Part shown: piece by piece, positions 33,804 to 43,626 of the stretch
Layout: each line of letters begins with the position of its first letter
Position numbering within the stretch: the first letter of the stretch is position 1
Assembly (NCBI RefSeq): GCF_001017435.1
Contig: NZ_CP011371.1
Coordinates: forward strand, 6,014,001 to 6,078,000
Source of the DNA: Caldimonas brevitalea
Lineage (GTDB): Bacteria; Pseudomonadota; Gammaproteobacteria; Burkholderiales; Burkholderiaceae_C
Direction of reading: 5' to 3'
DNA: 64,000 bases
Notes under the pieces: model-generated
What the model was told of the DNA's origin: nothing
The model's database searches: none
The model's input: only the letters and a program-made list of their open reading frames with translations
Translations under genes and position numbers: made by a program

Positions 33804-35378
33804 TCACTTGTCCGCGCAGAACCCGGCTTGGGTGTAGCTGGCGCCGGGCGCGAGGTCGCGCTGCCAGGGCGGACCGGACAAGCTCAGCCGGTTGCCGCTT
33901 TGCGTGTGGACCGCGTTCCAGACCTGGTTGACCGTGCCCACCACCGGCAGGCTGGCCGACCAGTTGGCCACCGCGGTGCTGCCGTTGTTGGTCACCTTCA
34001 GGGTGGCGCAATAGCCGCTCTGCCAGTCGTTGCTGACGCTGTAGCTCGCGGTCACCGGCGCTGCAGCGCCTTGCACTTGGACGAAGGCACTGGCGAGGTC
34101 CGCCCCGTTCGCATAGACACGGTTGGCCGTGCCATCCGCCGCCGGCGTGACCTGGCCGCCCTTCAGCACACCCACCCGCACAACGCCGGCCTCGGCATTG
34201 ACCGCACGCGCCAGCGCGAGCGGCCATGCCGTGGCGCCGGCGTTGGCGGCGGTGAGGGTCAGCGGCGTCGCGGGCACATAGCGGTCCTGCCCGGCGCGGG
34301 ACACCAGGCGCAGTTGCACCTTGTCGCCGGCCTGCAGGGCGCGGGCGGTCTGCGTCAGGGCCCCCAGGTCGGTCCAGGTGGACGCGCTGGCCGGCTGGTG
34401 GGTGAATGACTTCGACGTGCTGCTCCTGCCGTCCGCCCCGCTGACCTGCAACGAAACCTGCACCGTGCCGGCCGCCGTGGGCGCCGCGTAGTGCAACCGG
34501 GTGGTGGCCGCGGTGCTGTTCTCGAAACGGTAGAGGCCGGGGTTGGGGGCGTTGAGGGTCCACTTGTAGCTCAAGCCCGCGCCGGCCGAGCCGGAGCCGT
34601 CGAGCACCAGCGAGCCCTGCCCGGTGAGGGCCTCCACATCCGGCTGCGCAGCGATACGGGCCTCGACCTTGGGCCCGGGCGCCGTGCCACCGTCGAACAC
34701 GACGTCGGCACAACTGTGGAAACGCTCCAGCGTCGGCGGCAGCCGGCCCCATTCGCCGTAGATCACATGGCGGCCGCTGCGGACCGGCACGCTGCAGTAG
34801 GTGTGGAACTGCTGTGTCGCCTTGGCGGCGACCACGTCGCCGTTGGCCTGCGGGTTCTTGTCGTCGTATTTCAGTGTGCAGAACGGCGCCGGTTCAAAGT
34901 CGTCCCAGGTCAGCGGCTTGGTGGGCGAGAACACGAAGCCCGGCTTGGTGATCCAGTAGCGGAACTCTTCGGTGTCGTCGAAATGCGGGCCCCACGAGAT
35001 GTTCCAGGTGAACTTGTGGCGGCCGGCGGACATCTTGCTGGTCGGCCAGTTCATCGCAGTGTCCCAGGGGGTGGCGCCGCCCTTCCAGGTTTCACTGCCG
35101 AAGCCGCACACATGCTGGGGCAGCGGCGTGACGGCGGCCCGCCCGCGGGTATGCGTCAGCACGCTCATGAAGTTGTAGCCACCGTTGCGATCCGCCGCGA
35201 AGGCCTGCGCACACTCGGGATGCTGCGCGGCGCTGCCGGTGTGGTTGGGCTTGGTGACGGAACCGCAGAACCAGTTGCGCGACGGCGGGTCCTGGATCAA
35301 GCCGTGGGCGCAGGCCGCGCCACCGGCGGCCCACGCCGCGGCGGCCAGCAGCAGCCGCTGGAGGGAGGGTTGCAACAT
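33804..35378 (-). CDS. AA10 lytic polysaccharide monooxygenase with CBM2
   Basis: A 524-residue secreted copper enzyme. Signal cleavage after ACA exposes His25 (HGLIQDPPSRNWFCG), the N-terminal half of the copper histidine brace. The second His is His132 in ISWGPHFDDTEEFRYWIT. The AA10 domain ends near residue 230. A PKD-like or FN-like middle region (ARIAAQPDVEALTGQGSLVLDGSGS) and another spacer precede a C-terminal CBM2 (about 425-524; VTASYSVSNDWQSGYCATLKVTNNG, WNAVHTQSGNRLSLSG). CBM2 points to cellulose or chitin as substrate. It is convergent with the GH39-like gene. The ATG has GGAGAC upstream (GAAAGGAGACCGAC). Confidence 0.92.
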   Translation of the reverse strand: MLQPSLQRLLLAAAAWAAGGAACAHGLIQDPPSRNWFCGSVTKPNHTGSAAQHPECAQAFAADRNGGYNFMSVLTHTRGRAAVTPLPQHVCGFGSETWKGGATPWDTAMNWPTSKMSAGRHKFTWNISWGPHFDDTEEFRYWITKPGFVFSPTKPLTWDDFEPAPFCTLKYDDKNPQANGDVVAAKATQQFHTYCSVPVRSGRHVIYGEWGRLPPTLERFHSCADVVFDGGTAPGPKVEARIAAQPDVEALTGQGSLVLDGSGSAGAGLSYKWTLNAPNPGLYRFENSTAATTRLHYAAPTAAGTVQVSLQVSGADGRSSTSKSFTHQPASASTWTDLGALTQTARALQAGDKVQLRLVSRAGQDRYVPATPLTLTAANAGATAWPLALARAVNAEAGVVRVGVLKGGQVTPAADGTANRVYANGADLASAFVQVQGAAAPVTASYSVSNDWQSGYCATLKVTNNGSTAVANWSASLPVVGTVNQVWNAVHTQSGNRLSLSGPPWQRDLAPGASYTQAGFCADK

Positions 35379-35628
35379 GTCGGTCTCCTTTCAAAGGGTT
35401 GCGCCGCCGATGGAGCGGCCGCGTTGTGATCAGCACATTCGAGGCGCGGAAACAGTGGTACCGGTTCCGTTTTGGCACGACACCGCGCCACCTCAGCCGC
35501 TTGGGCTCAGGCCTTTCAAGCGAGGTCGTACCGATCAGGGGTGGATCACGAAGCGGTGCCGGCGGTCAGCGTCGTGCACACTGACATTGGCGTCGAAGCT
35601 GGCGATGGCGCTGTAACCAATTGGCAGG

Positions 35629-36930
35629 TCAAGCCTTGACGATATGGTCGGCCGGATGCAGATAGCGGCCACGGCAGTCGACGATCAGGGTCGCGTGCCG
35701 CTCGATCAGGTCGTAGTCGAACCGGTCATGGTCGGTGGCCAGCAGCACACAGTCGTAGCGGCCCAGGCTGTCGGCGCAGATCGGCTCGCTGCGCAGGTCG
35801 AACCGGTACTCGCGCATCTTCGGAAACACCGGGACGTGCGGGTCGCTGTAGTGCACCTCGGCCCCGAGACCGCGCAGCTTGTCCATCATGCAGACCGACG
35901 GCGATTCGCGGGTGTCGCCGACGTTCTTCTTGTAGGCGATGCCCAGCACCAGCACCCGGCTGCCGTTGACCGCTCGCTTGCGGCGGTTGAGCGCAGCGCT
36001 CACCTTCGCGACCGCATAGTCGGGCATCGCGGCGTTGACCTCGCCGGCCAGTTCGATGAAGCGGGTGTGCAGCCCGTACTCGCGCGCCTTCCAGGTGAGA
36101 TAGAAGGGGTCGATGGGAATGCAATGGCCGCCGAGCCCCGGCCCGGGGTGGTAGGGCACGAAGCCGAACGGCTTGGTCGCCGCGGCACGGATCACCTCGT
36201 GGATGTCGATGCCCATCCGGTCGGCCACGATCTTCAGTTCGTTGACCAGACCGATATTGACCGCACGGTGGATGTTTTCGAGCAGCTTGGTCATCTCGGC
36301 CACCCGCGTGCTCGACACCGGCACCACCTGCTCGATCACGCTGCCATACAGCGCCAGGCCGATCTGCAGGCAAGCCGCTGTGTGCCCGCCGCACACCTTG
36401 GGAATGGTGTGCGTGCTGAAGTTCGGGTTGCCGGGGTCTTCCCGTTCCGGGGAGTACACGAGGAACGCATCCACCCCCACCGTCAGCCCGCGCGATTCGA
36501 GGCGCGGCAACAGGTGCTCTTCGGTGGTGCCGGGGTAGGTGGTCGATTCGAGCGAGACAACCTGTCCGGGCCGCAGGTGCGGCAGCAGGGCCTCGGCCGT
36601 GCCCAGGATGAACGACAGGTCGGGTTCGCGGTGACTGTTGAGCGGCGTCGGCACACACAGGATCAGCGCATCGGCCTCGCCGGCGCGGCTGAGATCGAGC
36701 GTGGCCTCGAAACAGGGCCGGGCCTTCGTCACCCGTTCGGCCGGGATGTGCTCGATGTAGGTCTGGCCGGCATTCAGGGCGTCGACCTTGGCGGGATCGA
36801 TGTCGAAGGCCAGCACGCGAAAGCCCGACTCCGCAAAGCGCAGCATCAAGGGCAGCCCGACATACCCGAGCCCGACGATGCCCACCAGCGCGGAGCGGTC
36901 GGCGATCTTGGCGGCGAGTGTGTGCTGCAT
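35629..36930 (-). CDS. UDP-N-acetylhexosamine 6-dehydrogenase (WbpA/WecC type)
   Basis: A 433-residue nucleotide-sugar dehydrogenase. The N-terminal NAD domain starts [21 protein letters not shown] and carries [11 protein letters not shown], a WbpA-type mark. The catalytic Cys270 lies in [16 protein letters not shown], and the C-terminal UDP-binding domain in [17 protein letters not shown]. It would oxidise UDP-GlcNAc or UDP-ManNAc to the uronic acid for a surface polysaccharide. ATG 36930 has AGGA upstream. It is divergent from the first glycosyltransferase gene and lies near a WecG-like transferase, a pairing expected for ManNAcA or GlcNAcA-containing glycans. Confidence 0.9.
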   Translation of the reverse strand: MQHTLAAKIADRSALVGIVGLGYVGLPLMLRFAESGFRVLAFDIDPAKVDALNAGQTYIEHIPAERVTKARPCFEATLDLSRAGEADALILCVPTPLNSHREPDLSFILGTAEALLPHLRPGQVVSLESTTYPGTTEEHLLPRLESRGLTVGVDAFLVYSPEREDPGNPNFSTHTIPKVCGGHTAACLQIGLALYGSVIEQVVPVSSTRVAEMTKLLENIHRAVNIGLVNELKIVADRMGIDIHEVIRAAATKPFGFVPYHPGPGLGGHCIPIDPFYLTWKAREYGLHTRFIELAGEVNAAMPDYAVAKVSAALNRRKRAVNGSRVLVLGIAYKKNVGDTRESPSVCMMDKLRGLGAEVHYSDPHVPVFPKMREYRFDLRSEPICADSLGRYDCVLLATDHDRFDYDLIERHATLIVDCRGRYLHPADHIVKA

Positions 36931-37162
36931 GCGCGTCCTGGGTTCGAGCCCGGCACGAACGCCGGAGCAATGACGTGTCGGCAGCGGCTCCGATGGGCCG
37001 GCCCCTGCGCCTCGGCCTACAGCCGCCGGGCGCGCGGTCGATTGTAGTGAGCGTCCCCGTCTTGCGGTGACCTCCCGACATCGGCGCGACACCCTCTTCC
37101 GGGCGGGTGTCGACGGCGCGAGCCACCCCTACAATCCGCGCCACATCGTTTCATCCCCATCC

Positions 37163-38314
37163 GTGGTTGCCCCTTCCCGTGCTCGCGTGATCGTCGTGCA
37201 GGAGATCGTCCCGCACTACCGCCTGCGGTTGTTCGAGCTGCTGCACCAGCAGCTGGCCTCGGCAGGCGTCGACCTGAAAGTGGTGTACGGCGCGCCCAAT
37301 GCCGAGCAGGCCGCCAAGCACGATCTGGTCGAGTTGCCGGCGGAGATCGGCCTGCCGGTGCGCAATCTGTGGCTGGGCGGCAAAGTGCTGCACCAGCCGG
37401 TGATCAACCGTCTGCTGCGCGCCGACCTGGCCGTCTTGCCCAATGCGGCGAAGTACCTGCCCAACTATTTTTTCTGGCTGACCGGCCGCCGGCGCTCGCC
37501 TCGGCTGGGCTTCTGGGTCTACCACACGCAGCAGCGTGCGGCCGATCGCTCGATCAAGGAGACGATCAGCCGGCGCATGATGCGCGGCGCCAGTTGGTGG
37601 TTCGCCTACACGGGCAGCACGCGCGACTATCTGCTCCAGACCGGCGCGGCCGACGAGCGCATCACCGTGCTGAACAACAGCGTGGACGTGGCCGGCTTCC
37701 GGGCACGGCTGGCCTCGGTGACGGCCGACGACCTCTCGCGGCTGTCGAAGCAGCTCGGCCTCGACCCAAAGGCACCCATCGGCTTGTTCTGCGGCGGGCT
37801 GCACCGCGACAAGCGGCTGGAGTTCCTGTTCGAGGCCTTGCGTTGCCTGCACCGCCAGTGCCCCGAGTTTCAGCTGCTCGTGATCGGGGACGGCAGCTGC
37901 CGCCATCAGGTGGTGCAGGCCGCCGCCCAGGACCGGCGTATCCACTACCTGGGGCCCTTGTTCGGCCACGACAAGGCGGTCTGCTTCCGGCTGGCGCAGC
38001 TGTTCCTCTGCCCGGGGCTGGTCGGCCTGGGCATCCTCGACGCCTTTGCCGCCGGGCTGCCGCTGGTCACCACCGACCTGCCCATCCACAGCCCCGAGAT
38101 CGACTATCTGCAGCACGGCGTCAACGGCTGGATGACACCGCACGATCCGCAGGCCTACGCCGACGCGGTGCTGGACCTGCTGCATGCCCCCGTGCGCCGG
38201 CAGGCCCTGGGGCAGCAGGCCCTCGTCGATGCAGGCCGCCACTCGATCGACGCCATGGCCGAGCGCTATGCCGACGGCATCCTGCGCTGCCTGACCTCGC
38301 CGGGCTCGGTCTAA
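37163..38314 (+). CDS. Glycosyltransferase family 4 protein
   Basis: A GT-B fold glycosyltransferase of about 383 residues. The N-terminal half begins VIVVQEIVPHYRLRLFELLHQQL and recognises the acceptor. The C-terminal half has the GT4 donor site: GLFCGGLHRDKRLEFLFEALR, IHYLGPLFGHD and the E-x7-E-like region PGLVGLGILDAFAAGLPLVTTDLPIHSPEI. The start is uncertain: GTG 37163 is used, but GTG 37187 or an ATG-like start at 37067 is possible, and no strong ribosome site is visible. Its end overlaps the end of the convergent glycosyltransferase gene by 4 bp. Confidence 0.85.
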   Translation: MVAPSRARVIVVQEIVPHYRLRLFELLHQQLASAGVDLKVVYGAPNAEQAAKHDLVELPAEIGLPVRNLWLGGKVLHQPVINRLLRADLAVLPNAAKYLPNYFFWLTGRRRSPRLGFWVYHTQQRAADRSIKETISRRMMRGASWWFAYTGSTRDYLLQTGAADERITVLNNSVDVAGFRARLASVTADDLSRLSKQLGLDPKAPIGLFCGGLHRDKRLEFLFEALRCLHRQCPEFQLLVIGDGSCRHQVVQAAAQDRRIHYLGPLFGHDKAVCFRLAQLFLCPGLVGLGILDAFAAGLPLVTTDLPIHSPEIDYLQHGVNGWMTPHDPQAYADAVLDLLHAPVRRQALGQQALVDAGRHSIDAMAERYADGILRCLTSPGSV

Positions 38315-39489
38315 GCTGCGACCTCGGCACCGCGCGACGCCGCAGCCTGCTCGTAGATCTCGATCAGCTGCCGGTGGTTGGCCGCGTCGCTGTAGCGGGC
38401 CTCGTAGACCCGGCGCGCCTCGGCACCCATCTCGGCCAAACGCTGCGGATGCGCGAGGGCCCACGCGACCTTGGCCGCCAGGTCGGCGGCGTCCCCAGGG
38501 GTGCACAGCAGGCCGGTGACGCCGTCCTCGATCGTCTCGGCCATCGTTCCGAAGCGTCCGGCGATCACCGGCAAGCCGCAGGCGAAGGCCTCGGCGATCA
38601 CCATCGGAAAGCCTTCGAGCGCGATGGACGGCATGACCAGGAGGCTGGCGCGCCGCATCGCGGCCGCCACCTCGGGCCATGGCTGGTGGCCGCGCAGCGT
38701 GATGCGCGGATTCGAGGCGGCTCGCAAGTCCGCCTCCAGCGGCCCCGTGCCGAGCACTTGCAGCGGCGCATCCACCTCCTCCCAGGCTCGGGCGAGCACC
38801 CTCACGCCTTTCTCCGCGGTGAGGCGCCCGACAAACAAGGCGCCCTCGCGCGCACCGGCAGGAGGCGACCCCGGGTCCATGATGAAGTTCGGCTTCACGA
38901 CGGTCCGGTCGGCCGGCACGCCGGCCTCGACATACTGACGCCGTGCCGACTCGGACAGCGCGATGAAGCGATGCACCCGCCGCTGCAAGGTGCCGGCGCG
39001 CCGGTGCACGTCCAGCGCGCGCGCGACGAGCAGCGAGCCCAGCCACGAATCACGGTAGCAACGGTGCCAGGCGGCCCAGTAGGTCGAGCCTTTGACGCAG
39101 AGGTCGCAGTCCTTGCCGTCGCGGAACTGGAAACCGTTCGCACAGCACACCGAACGGAAGTCGTGCAGCGTCTGGATCACCGGCACACCCGCTTGTGCTG
39201 CCGCGTCGTAGGCCGACCAGGTGATGCGCGGAAACAGGTTGTGGCAGTGCATCACATCGGGCTGGAACTCTGCGATGTGCTGCGCCAGCCGGTCCCGCAC
39301 CGCCGGGTTGTAGGCGAGGTGCAGAGCAGTCTCGAGCCGCGGCCCCCAGCGGTTCAGGTCGTCGTTGCGCAACGTCCACAGCGACACCTCGTGCCCTCGC
39401 GAGCGCAGCATCGCCGACTCGTTGGCCACCACGCTGTCGTCGCCTCCGAAGTTGAGGTAGTGGTTCTGGACGATGAGCACGCGCTTCAT
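38311..39489 (-). CDS. Glycosyltransferase family 4 protein
   Basis: A 392-residue GT-B glycosyltransferase starting MKRVLIVQNHYLNFGGDDSV. The N-terminal part contains a cysteine cluster (TLHDFRSVCCANGFQFRDGKDCDLCVKG), seen in some GT4 enzymes and possibly metal-binding. The donor half reads ALFVGRLTAEKGVRVLARAW, LQVLGTGPLEADL and MPSIALEGFPMVIAEAFACGLPVIAG, with the E-x7-E motif. It is the last gene of the seven-gene minus-strand run, 31 bp after the epimerase. ATG 39489 is a good structural start with a weak ribosome site, consistent with translation coupled to the upstream gene. Confidence 0.9.
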   Translation of the reverse strand: MKRVLIVQNHYLNFGGDDSVVANESAMLRSRGHEVSLWTLRNDDLNRWGPRLETALHLAYNPAVRDRLAQHIAEFQPDVMHCHNLFPRITWSAYDAAAQAGVPVIQTLHDFRSVCCANGFQFRDGKDCDLCVKGSTYWAAWHRCYRDSWLGSLLVARALDVHRRAGTLQRRVHRFIALSESARRQYVEAGVPADRTVVKPNFIMDPGSPPAGAREGALFVGRLTAEKGVRVLARAWEEVDAPLQVLGTGPLEADLRAASNPRITLRGHQPWPEVAAAMRRASLLVMPSIALEGFPMVIAEAFACGLPVIAGRFGTMAETIEDGVTGLLCTPGDAADLAAKVAWALAHPQRLAEMGAEARRVYEARYSDAANHRQLIEIYEQAAASRGAEVAA

Positions 39490-39520
39490 CTCGCGGCGCC
39501 CTTCGCCAAGGCGGCGTCGC

Positions 39521-40522
39521 TCACCCGGCCTCCCGCTCCGCAGCCTCAGCTTCGAGCAACTCAGGCCACACTTGCTCAGGCGTTCTGCACGCCCGAAACC
39601 CGAGCAATTGCCGGGCTGCCGTGGTGTCGTACAACGGCCCACCGAGCAGCAAGGAACCATGGGTGTGCCCGGGCGCATACGACTTGATCTCGGCAAGGCC
39701 GCCGTGACGCACGTTGCCGGCCATCCAGCGCAGTGTCAGCGCCCCACGCAGCGCGGACGCCGGGATCGGCAACCGCACCGACAAGCGTTTGCGGGCCAGC
39801 ACCGTCGCATGCACCTCGGCGAGTTGCGGCAGCGTGACAGGGGCGTCCGACGCGATGTTGAAGACCGCGCCGCCCAGGTCTTGCGCAAGGCCCGCGAGGC
39901 ACAGCGCGTCGACCACGTCGTCGACATGCACCAGGCTGAAGCCGCGGCCGCTCCAGCCGGCCACCGGCACCAAGGTGCCACCGACCAGCCGCAGCAGCCG
40001 CCGGGTGTAGCCGCTCGCATCCATCGGCCCATAGATCTGGCAAGGCCGCGCCACCACCAGTTCGACCCGACCCCGGCAGACCGCACGCGCCACGGCTTCG
40101 GCTTCGGTCTTGCTGCGGCCGTACAGGTCGGTACCGCCGCTGGGGGCGGACTCGGGCACCCGGGCCGGCAGGGGCGCGCGGTAGACACCGACCGAGCTGA
40201 CCAGCACCAAGCGCCGCACACCTGCCTGCACACAGGCCTCGGCCACATGGCGGGTGCCGTCGACGTTGGTGTCCCACAACCGGGCGCCGCCGCCGCGCGC
40301 CGGCACGACGGCCGCCGCGTGATAGACCGTCTCGACGTCTGCGAGGGCCGGCGGCAGCGATGCCGGGTCGGTGATGTCACCACACAGTTGCTCGACGCCG
40401 CGCGGATGGACGCCCGCCTCCACCCGGCGCGTCAGCACCCGCACGCGGTGCCCGCCTTGCAGCAGCGCGCGCACCAGCGGCCGGCCGAGAAAGCCGTTGC
40501 CGCCCGTGACCAGCACCGTCAT
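39521..40522 (-). CDS. NAD-dependent epimerase/dehydratase
   Basis: A 333-residue extended SDR. TGGNGFLG (residues 6-13) binds NAD(P), and the catalytic tyrosine and lysine are in LYGRSK. The segment VHVDDVVDALCLA and the C-terminal half suggest a 3-beta-HSD/sugar-epimerase type substrate pocket. It lies 10 bp downstream of the radical SAM gene at 40533-42029 and 31 bp before the glycosyltransferase. Acting on a nucleotide sugar or lipid-linked sugar is inferred from context; the substrate is not readable. Confidence 0.88.
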   Translation of the reverse strand: MTVLVTGGNGFLGRPLVRALLQGGHRVRVLTRRVEAGVHPRGVEQLCGDITDPASLPPALADVETVYHAAAVVPARGGGARLWDTNVDGTRHVAEACVQAGVRRLVLVSSVGVYRAPLPARVPESAPSGGTDLYGRSKTEAEAVARAVCRGRVELVVARPCQIYGPMDASGYTRRLLRLVGGTLVPVAGWSGRGFSLVHVDDVVDALCLAGLAQDLGGAVFNIASDAPVTLPQLAEVHATVLARKRLSVRLPIPASALRGALTLRWMAGNVRHGGLAEIKSYAPGHTHGSLLLGGPLYDTTAARQLLGFRACRTPEQVWPELLEAEAAEREAG

Positions 40523-40532
40523 CTCAGCCGCC

Positions 40533-42029
40533 TCACCAGCTGGCGCTGATGGCGTTGCGCGCGGCGTGCACGACAGCCTTCGGATATTTCGCCACCAGCC
40601 GCAGGTTGTAGAAGAAATCGTGGCGCGACGTCAGCGTGCGCAGCGCGAAGATGGCCAACCGCTTCCACAGGTATTCACGGTAGATCTTGCGCACCTGCTC
40701 GGGCGTGAAGTCGTCGGTGGTCACCTGGTTGTGCTTGGTCTCGATCTTGTCCTTGAAGAAGCCGAACTTGAGGATGATGCGGTGGATCGGCGTGCCGGGC
40801 AGCGGGATCAAGGTCTGCAGGAACGGCGTGACGCCATAACGGCGATAGCGGTCGAGCGCGAAGTCGATCGTCGTCTGCATCTCCTCCAGCGTCTCGCCGG
40901 GGAAGCCGATGATGTAGAAGGCATGCAACCGCAGGTTGAACTCGTGGCACCAGCGGATCATCTCCTCGACGCGGGCCAGTTCCAACCGCTTGTGGACGAT
41001 CTCGTTCAACACCCGCGGCACCGCGGATTCGATCGCCACGGTCAGGAACTGGCAGCCTGATTCCTTGGCCTTCTTGATGCGCTCGCGCGTCCAGCTGTCG
41101 CCGCGCACGCCGTTCGGCGTGTCCCAGCCGATCTTGGGGCGCAGTGTCGACATGTAGCCGATGATCTCGTCGTAGCGCTCCGGCATATGGGTCAGGTTGT
41201 CGTCTTCGAAGTGGATGAAGTCGACACCGTATTGCGTCACCAGCAGGTCGATGTGCCGCTTCATGTACTCCAGCGAGTGGAAGCGGTACTTGTAGCCCAT
41301 CGTCGCGTGGATGGAGCAGAAGGTGCAGGTGTGCGGGCAGCCGCGGCTGGTGATCACCGTCATCGCGCGCTTGCCCCACTCGCGGTAGCGCGGCGAATAG
41401 CCGCGCCGGGCGAGATCGAAGTAGGCGTGCAGGTCGACCAGGTCGTAAGCCGGCAAGGGCAGCTGGTCGATGTCGGGGATGTATTTGATGGTCGGCTTCT
41501 TGTGGGTCGGCAGGCTGATCACCTGGGTCTTGCCGACCACCCCTTCGACCGCCGGCGTGCGCCCCTCGATGAACGCCCGCACCAGCTCGGTGAAGCGGTG
41601 CTCGCCCTCGCCGAGGACAACGTAGTCGATCGCCGGCAGCGCCAGGGCTTCCTGCGGGAACACCGTGACGTGCGGGCCGCCGATCACCACGATGGTGTCC
41701 GGCAAGGCCTCCTTGACCAGCTTGGCGAGCGTGTAGGCCCGGTCGATCTGGACCGTGAACATGTTCGAGATGCCGACGATGTCGGGCCGGGCGCGCTTGA
41801 TGCGCTCGACCGACTCCAGGTCGGTGTCGCCGAAGATGGTCTCGCCCTTCTCGTTGGTGGTGAACACCGCGTTGACCCGGGCGTCATAGACCTCGACCTC
41901 GCACGGCAGGCCACTGGCGCGCAAGTGGCCGGCCACCAGCAACAGCCCGAGCGGTGGCCCGACCATCGGCCGGCCCTTCATGCCCTCGAGGCTGACTTTC
42001 TGGTTCGGATGACACAAGAGCACCTTCAT
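40533..42029 (-). CDS. B12-binding radical SAM protein (second of pair)
   Basis: A 498-residue enzyme. The N-terminal cobalamin-binding-like domain (1-170) reads MKVLLCHPNQ, IVGISNMFTVQIDRAYTL and VVIGGPHVTVFPQEAL. The radical SAM core has Cys231, Cys235 and Cys238 in RGCPHTCTFC for the [4Fe-4S] cluster. The C-terminal half has FYIIGFPGETLEEMQTTIDF, common in class B methylases. It may methylate or rearrange an unactivated carbon of a sugar or lipid. ATG 42029 begins 2 bp after the stop of the first radical SAM gene. A much longer frame running to 43829 is an artefact of open antisense-like codons across that upstream gene. Confidence 0.88.
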   Translation of the reverse strand: MKVLLCHPNQKVSLEGMKGRPMVGPPLGLLLVAGHLRASGLPCEVEVYDARVNAVFTTNEKGETIFGDTDLESVERIKRARPDIVGISNMFTVQIDRAYTLAKLVKEALPDTIVVIGGPHVTVFPQEALALPAIDYVVLGEGEHRFTELVRAFIEGRTPAVEGVVGKTQVISLPTHKKPTIKYIPDIDQLPLPAYDLVDLHAYFDLARRGYSPRYREWGKRAMTVITSRGCPHTCTFCSIHATMGYKYRFHSLEYMKRHIDLLVTQYGVDFIHFEDDNLTHMPERYDEIIGYMSTLRPKIGWDTPNGVRGDSWTRERIKKAKESGCQFLTVAIESAVPRVLNEIVHKRLELARVEEMIRWCHEFNLRLHAFYIIGFPGETLEEMQTTIDFALDRYRRYGVTPFLQTLIPLPGTPIHRIILKFGFFKDKIETKHNQVTTDDFTPEQVRKIYREYLWKRLAIFALRTLTSRHDFFYNLRLVAKYPKAVVHAARNAISASW

Positions 42030-42031
42030 GA

Positions 42032-43585
42032 TCAGAACCTCATCGTCTTGAGTTCGCCTGCGACGCGGACTTCCTTGGCGTCGCCGCGCAGCAATTGCAC
42101 GGCGCGCAGGAAGCGCTGCCAGAGACCGGGCAGACCCTGGCTGGCAGCCGTTCTGGCCAGGAAGCGGAACTGCCGCAGCACCCAGCGCGGGTCTTTGAAC
42201 TTGGCGCGCAGCCAGTCGGTGTGCGAGGCGGCCATGAAGGCTTCGAGGTATTCGCGCGAGATGTTGTCGTAGCGGATCACGGTGGTGTTGGCCCCGTCGA
42301 ACTCGCTCCAGCTTTTCGCCGTCAGCCCGCCTTGCGACTGCAGCATGCTGTAGAGCGTGGTGCCAGGCAGCGGGGTCGCGAGACTGAACTGCACCGAGTC
42401 GATGTCGATCTTGCAGGAGTAGTCGAAGGTGCGCTGCAGTGTTTCCTTGGTTTCGCCGGACAGGCCCAGCACGACACTCATGTGCGTCTTGAGCCCCAGA
42501 TCGCGCGCCGTCGCAACCACCTTCTCCAGGTTGACCAGCTTCAAGGGCTTCTTGATCGCGTGCAGCACCTGCGCATCGGCACTGTCGAGGCCGAACTTGA
42601 TGCCGATGCAGCCGGCCTGCGCCATCTTCTTCAGCACTTCGGGCGTCAGTGCGATCGCGTCGCACATCGCCGACCAGGGGATGCCGACCTTGCGCCGCAC
42701 GATCTCGTCGCACAGCGCCAGCACATGCGCCTTGTTGGTGGTGAAGTTGTCGTCGTCGAAATAGATTTCCTTCGCGCCGGCGCGCTTCACCGCCTCCATC
42801 TCGTCGACGACCCGGGCGGCCGAGAAATAGCGCTGCTTGTTGCTGGCGAACAGCACCTGGATGCGGTCGCAGAAGTTGCACTGGAACGGGCAACCGCGGC
42901 TGGTGTGCATGTGGTACGAGGGGCTGTGCTGGCAGAAGCCGTCCCGGTACACGCTCATGTCGGTGTCGAAATACGCCGGAAACAGATGGCGGGCCGGGAA
43001 CGGCAGGTCGTCCAGCGGTTCGATCAGCGGCGCACGGTCGCCGATCGTCAGCCCGCCGCGCTCGTCGCGCCAGGCGATACCTTTGAGGCCGCTCACCGGC
43101 TGGCCCTCGCGCAGACACTTCATCAATTGCAGGAACGCCTGTTCGTATTCGCCCAGCACGACGAAGTCGACCACCTCGTGGTGGGCCAGCAGGTCGCGCA
43201 CGGTGGCGGTGGCGTGGGTGCCGGCCAGCACGATCTTGGCGGGCGTGACCGCGCGCAGCTTGACGAGCAGGCGCAGAGTGTCGTCGACGATCGCGGCGTT
43301 GGGCTCGAACAGCAGCACGTCCGGCTGGCTCTCGCGCACCCGCTCGATCAGCTCGTCCTCGCGCACGTTGAGCGGCACGGCGTCGATCACCCGCACATCG
43401 AAGTTCTCTTTCTCGAGCAGGGCCGCCGCATAGGCCATGAACAACGGGAACATCGCATAGCGCGGTCGCTCGTCGTGGCGTTTGAGCAATGACCAGGGAA
43501 AGCGCATGCCGGCCCCCAGCATGTAGCGCTCGAGGCCGTGGCCGAGGTCGCGTGTGAAAGCAGGATTGACGATGAGGATCCGCAT
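42032..43585 (-). CDS. B12-binding radical SAM protein (first of pair)
   Basis: A 517-residue enzyme of the same general class as its downstream neighbour but clearly divergent. The N-terminal domain (MRILIVNPAFTRDLGHGLERY; LLFEPNAAIVDDTLRLLVKL; IVLAGTHATATVRDLLAHH) resembles a cobalamin domain. The cluster motif is Cys232-x3-Cys236-x2-Cys239 in RGCPFQCNFC. IYFDDDNFTTNK and SVVLGLSGETKETLQRTFDY are typical SAM-barrel strands. It starts 41 bp after the WecG-like gene. Two such enzymes in series in one operon suggest two chemically related steps, for example successive C-methylations, on the same glycan or lipid precursor. Confidence 0.88.
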   Translation of the reverse strand: MRILIVNPAFTRDLGHGLERYMLGAGMRFPWSLLKRHDERPRYAMFPLFMAYAAALLEKENFDVRVIDAVPLNVREDELIERVRESQPDVLLFEPNAAIVDDTLRLLVKLRAVTPAKIVLAGTHATATVRDLLAHHEVVDFVVLGEYEQAFLQLMKCLREGQPVSGLKGIAWRDERGGLTIGDRAPLIEPLDDLPFPARHLFPAYFDTDMSVYRDGFCQHSPSYHMHTSRGCPFQCNFCDRIQVLFASNKQRYFSAARVVDEMEAVKRAGAKEIYFDDDNFTTNKAHVLALCDEIVRRKVGIPWSAMCDAIALTPEVLKKMAQAGCIGIKFGLDSADAQVLHAIKKPLKLVNLEKVVATARDLGLKTHMSVVLGLSGETKETLQRTFDYSCKIDIDSVQFSLATPLPGTTLYSMLQSQGGLTAKSWSEFDGANTTVIRYDNISREYLEAFMAASHTDWLRAKFKDPRWVLRQFRFLARTAASQGLPGLWQRFLRAVQLLRGDAKEVRVAGELKTMRF

Positions 43586-43626
43586 GGTTCAGCCTTCCCT
43601 GGTAGCTGGATGGCGCTGGACGGCCC

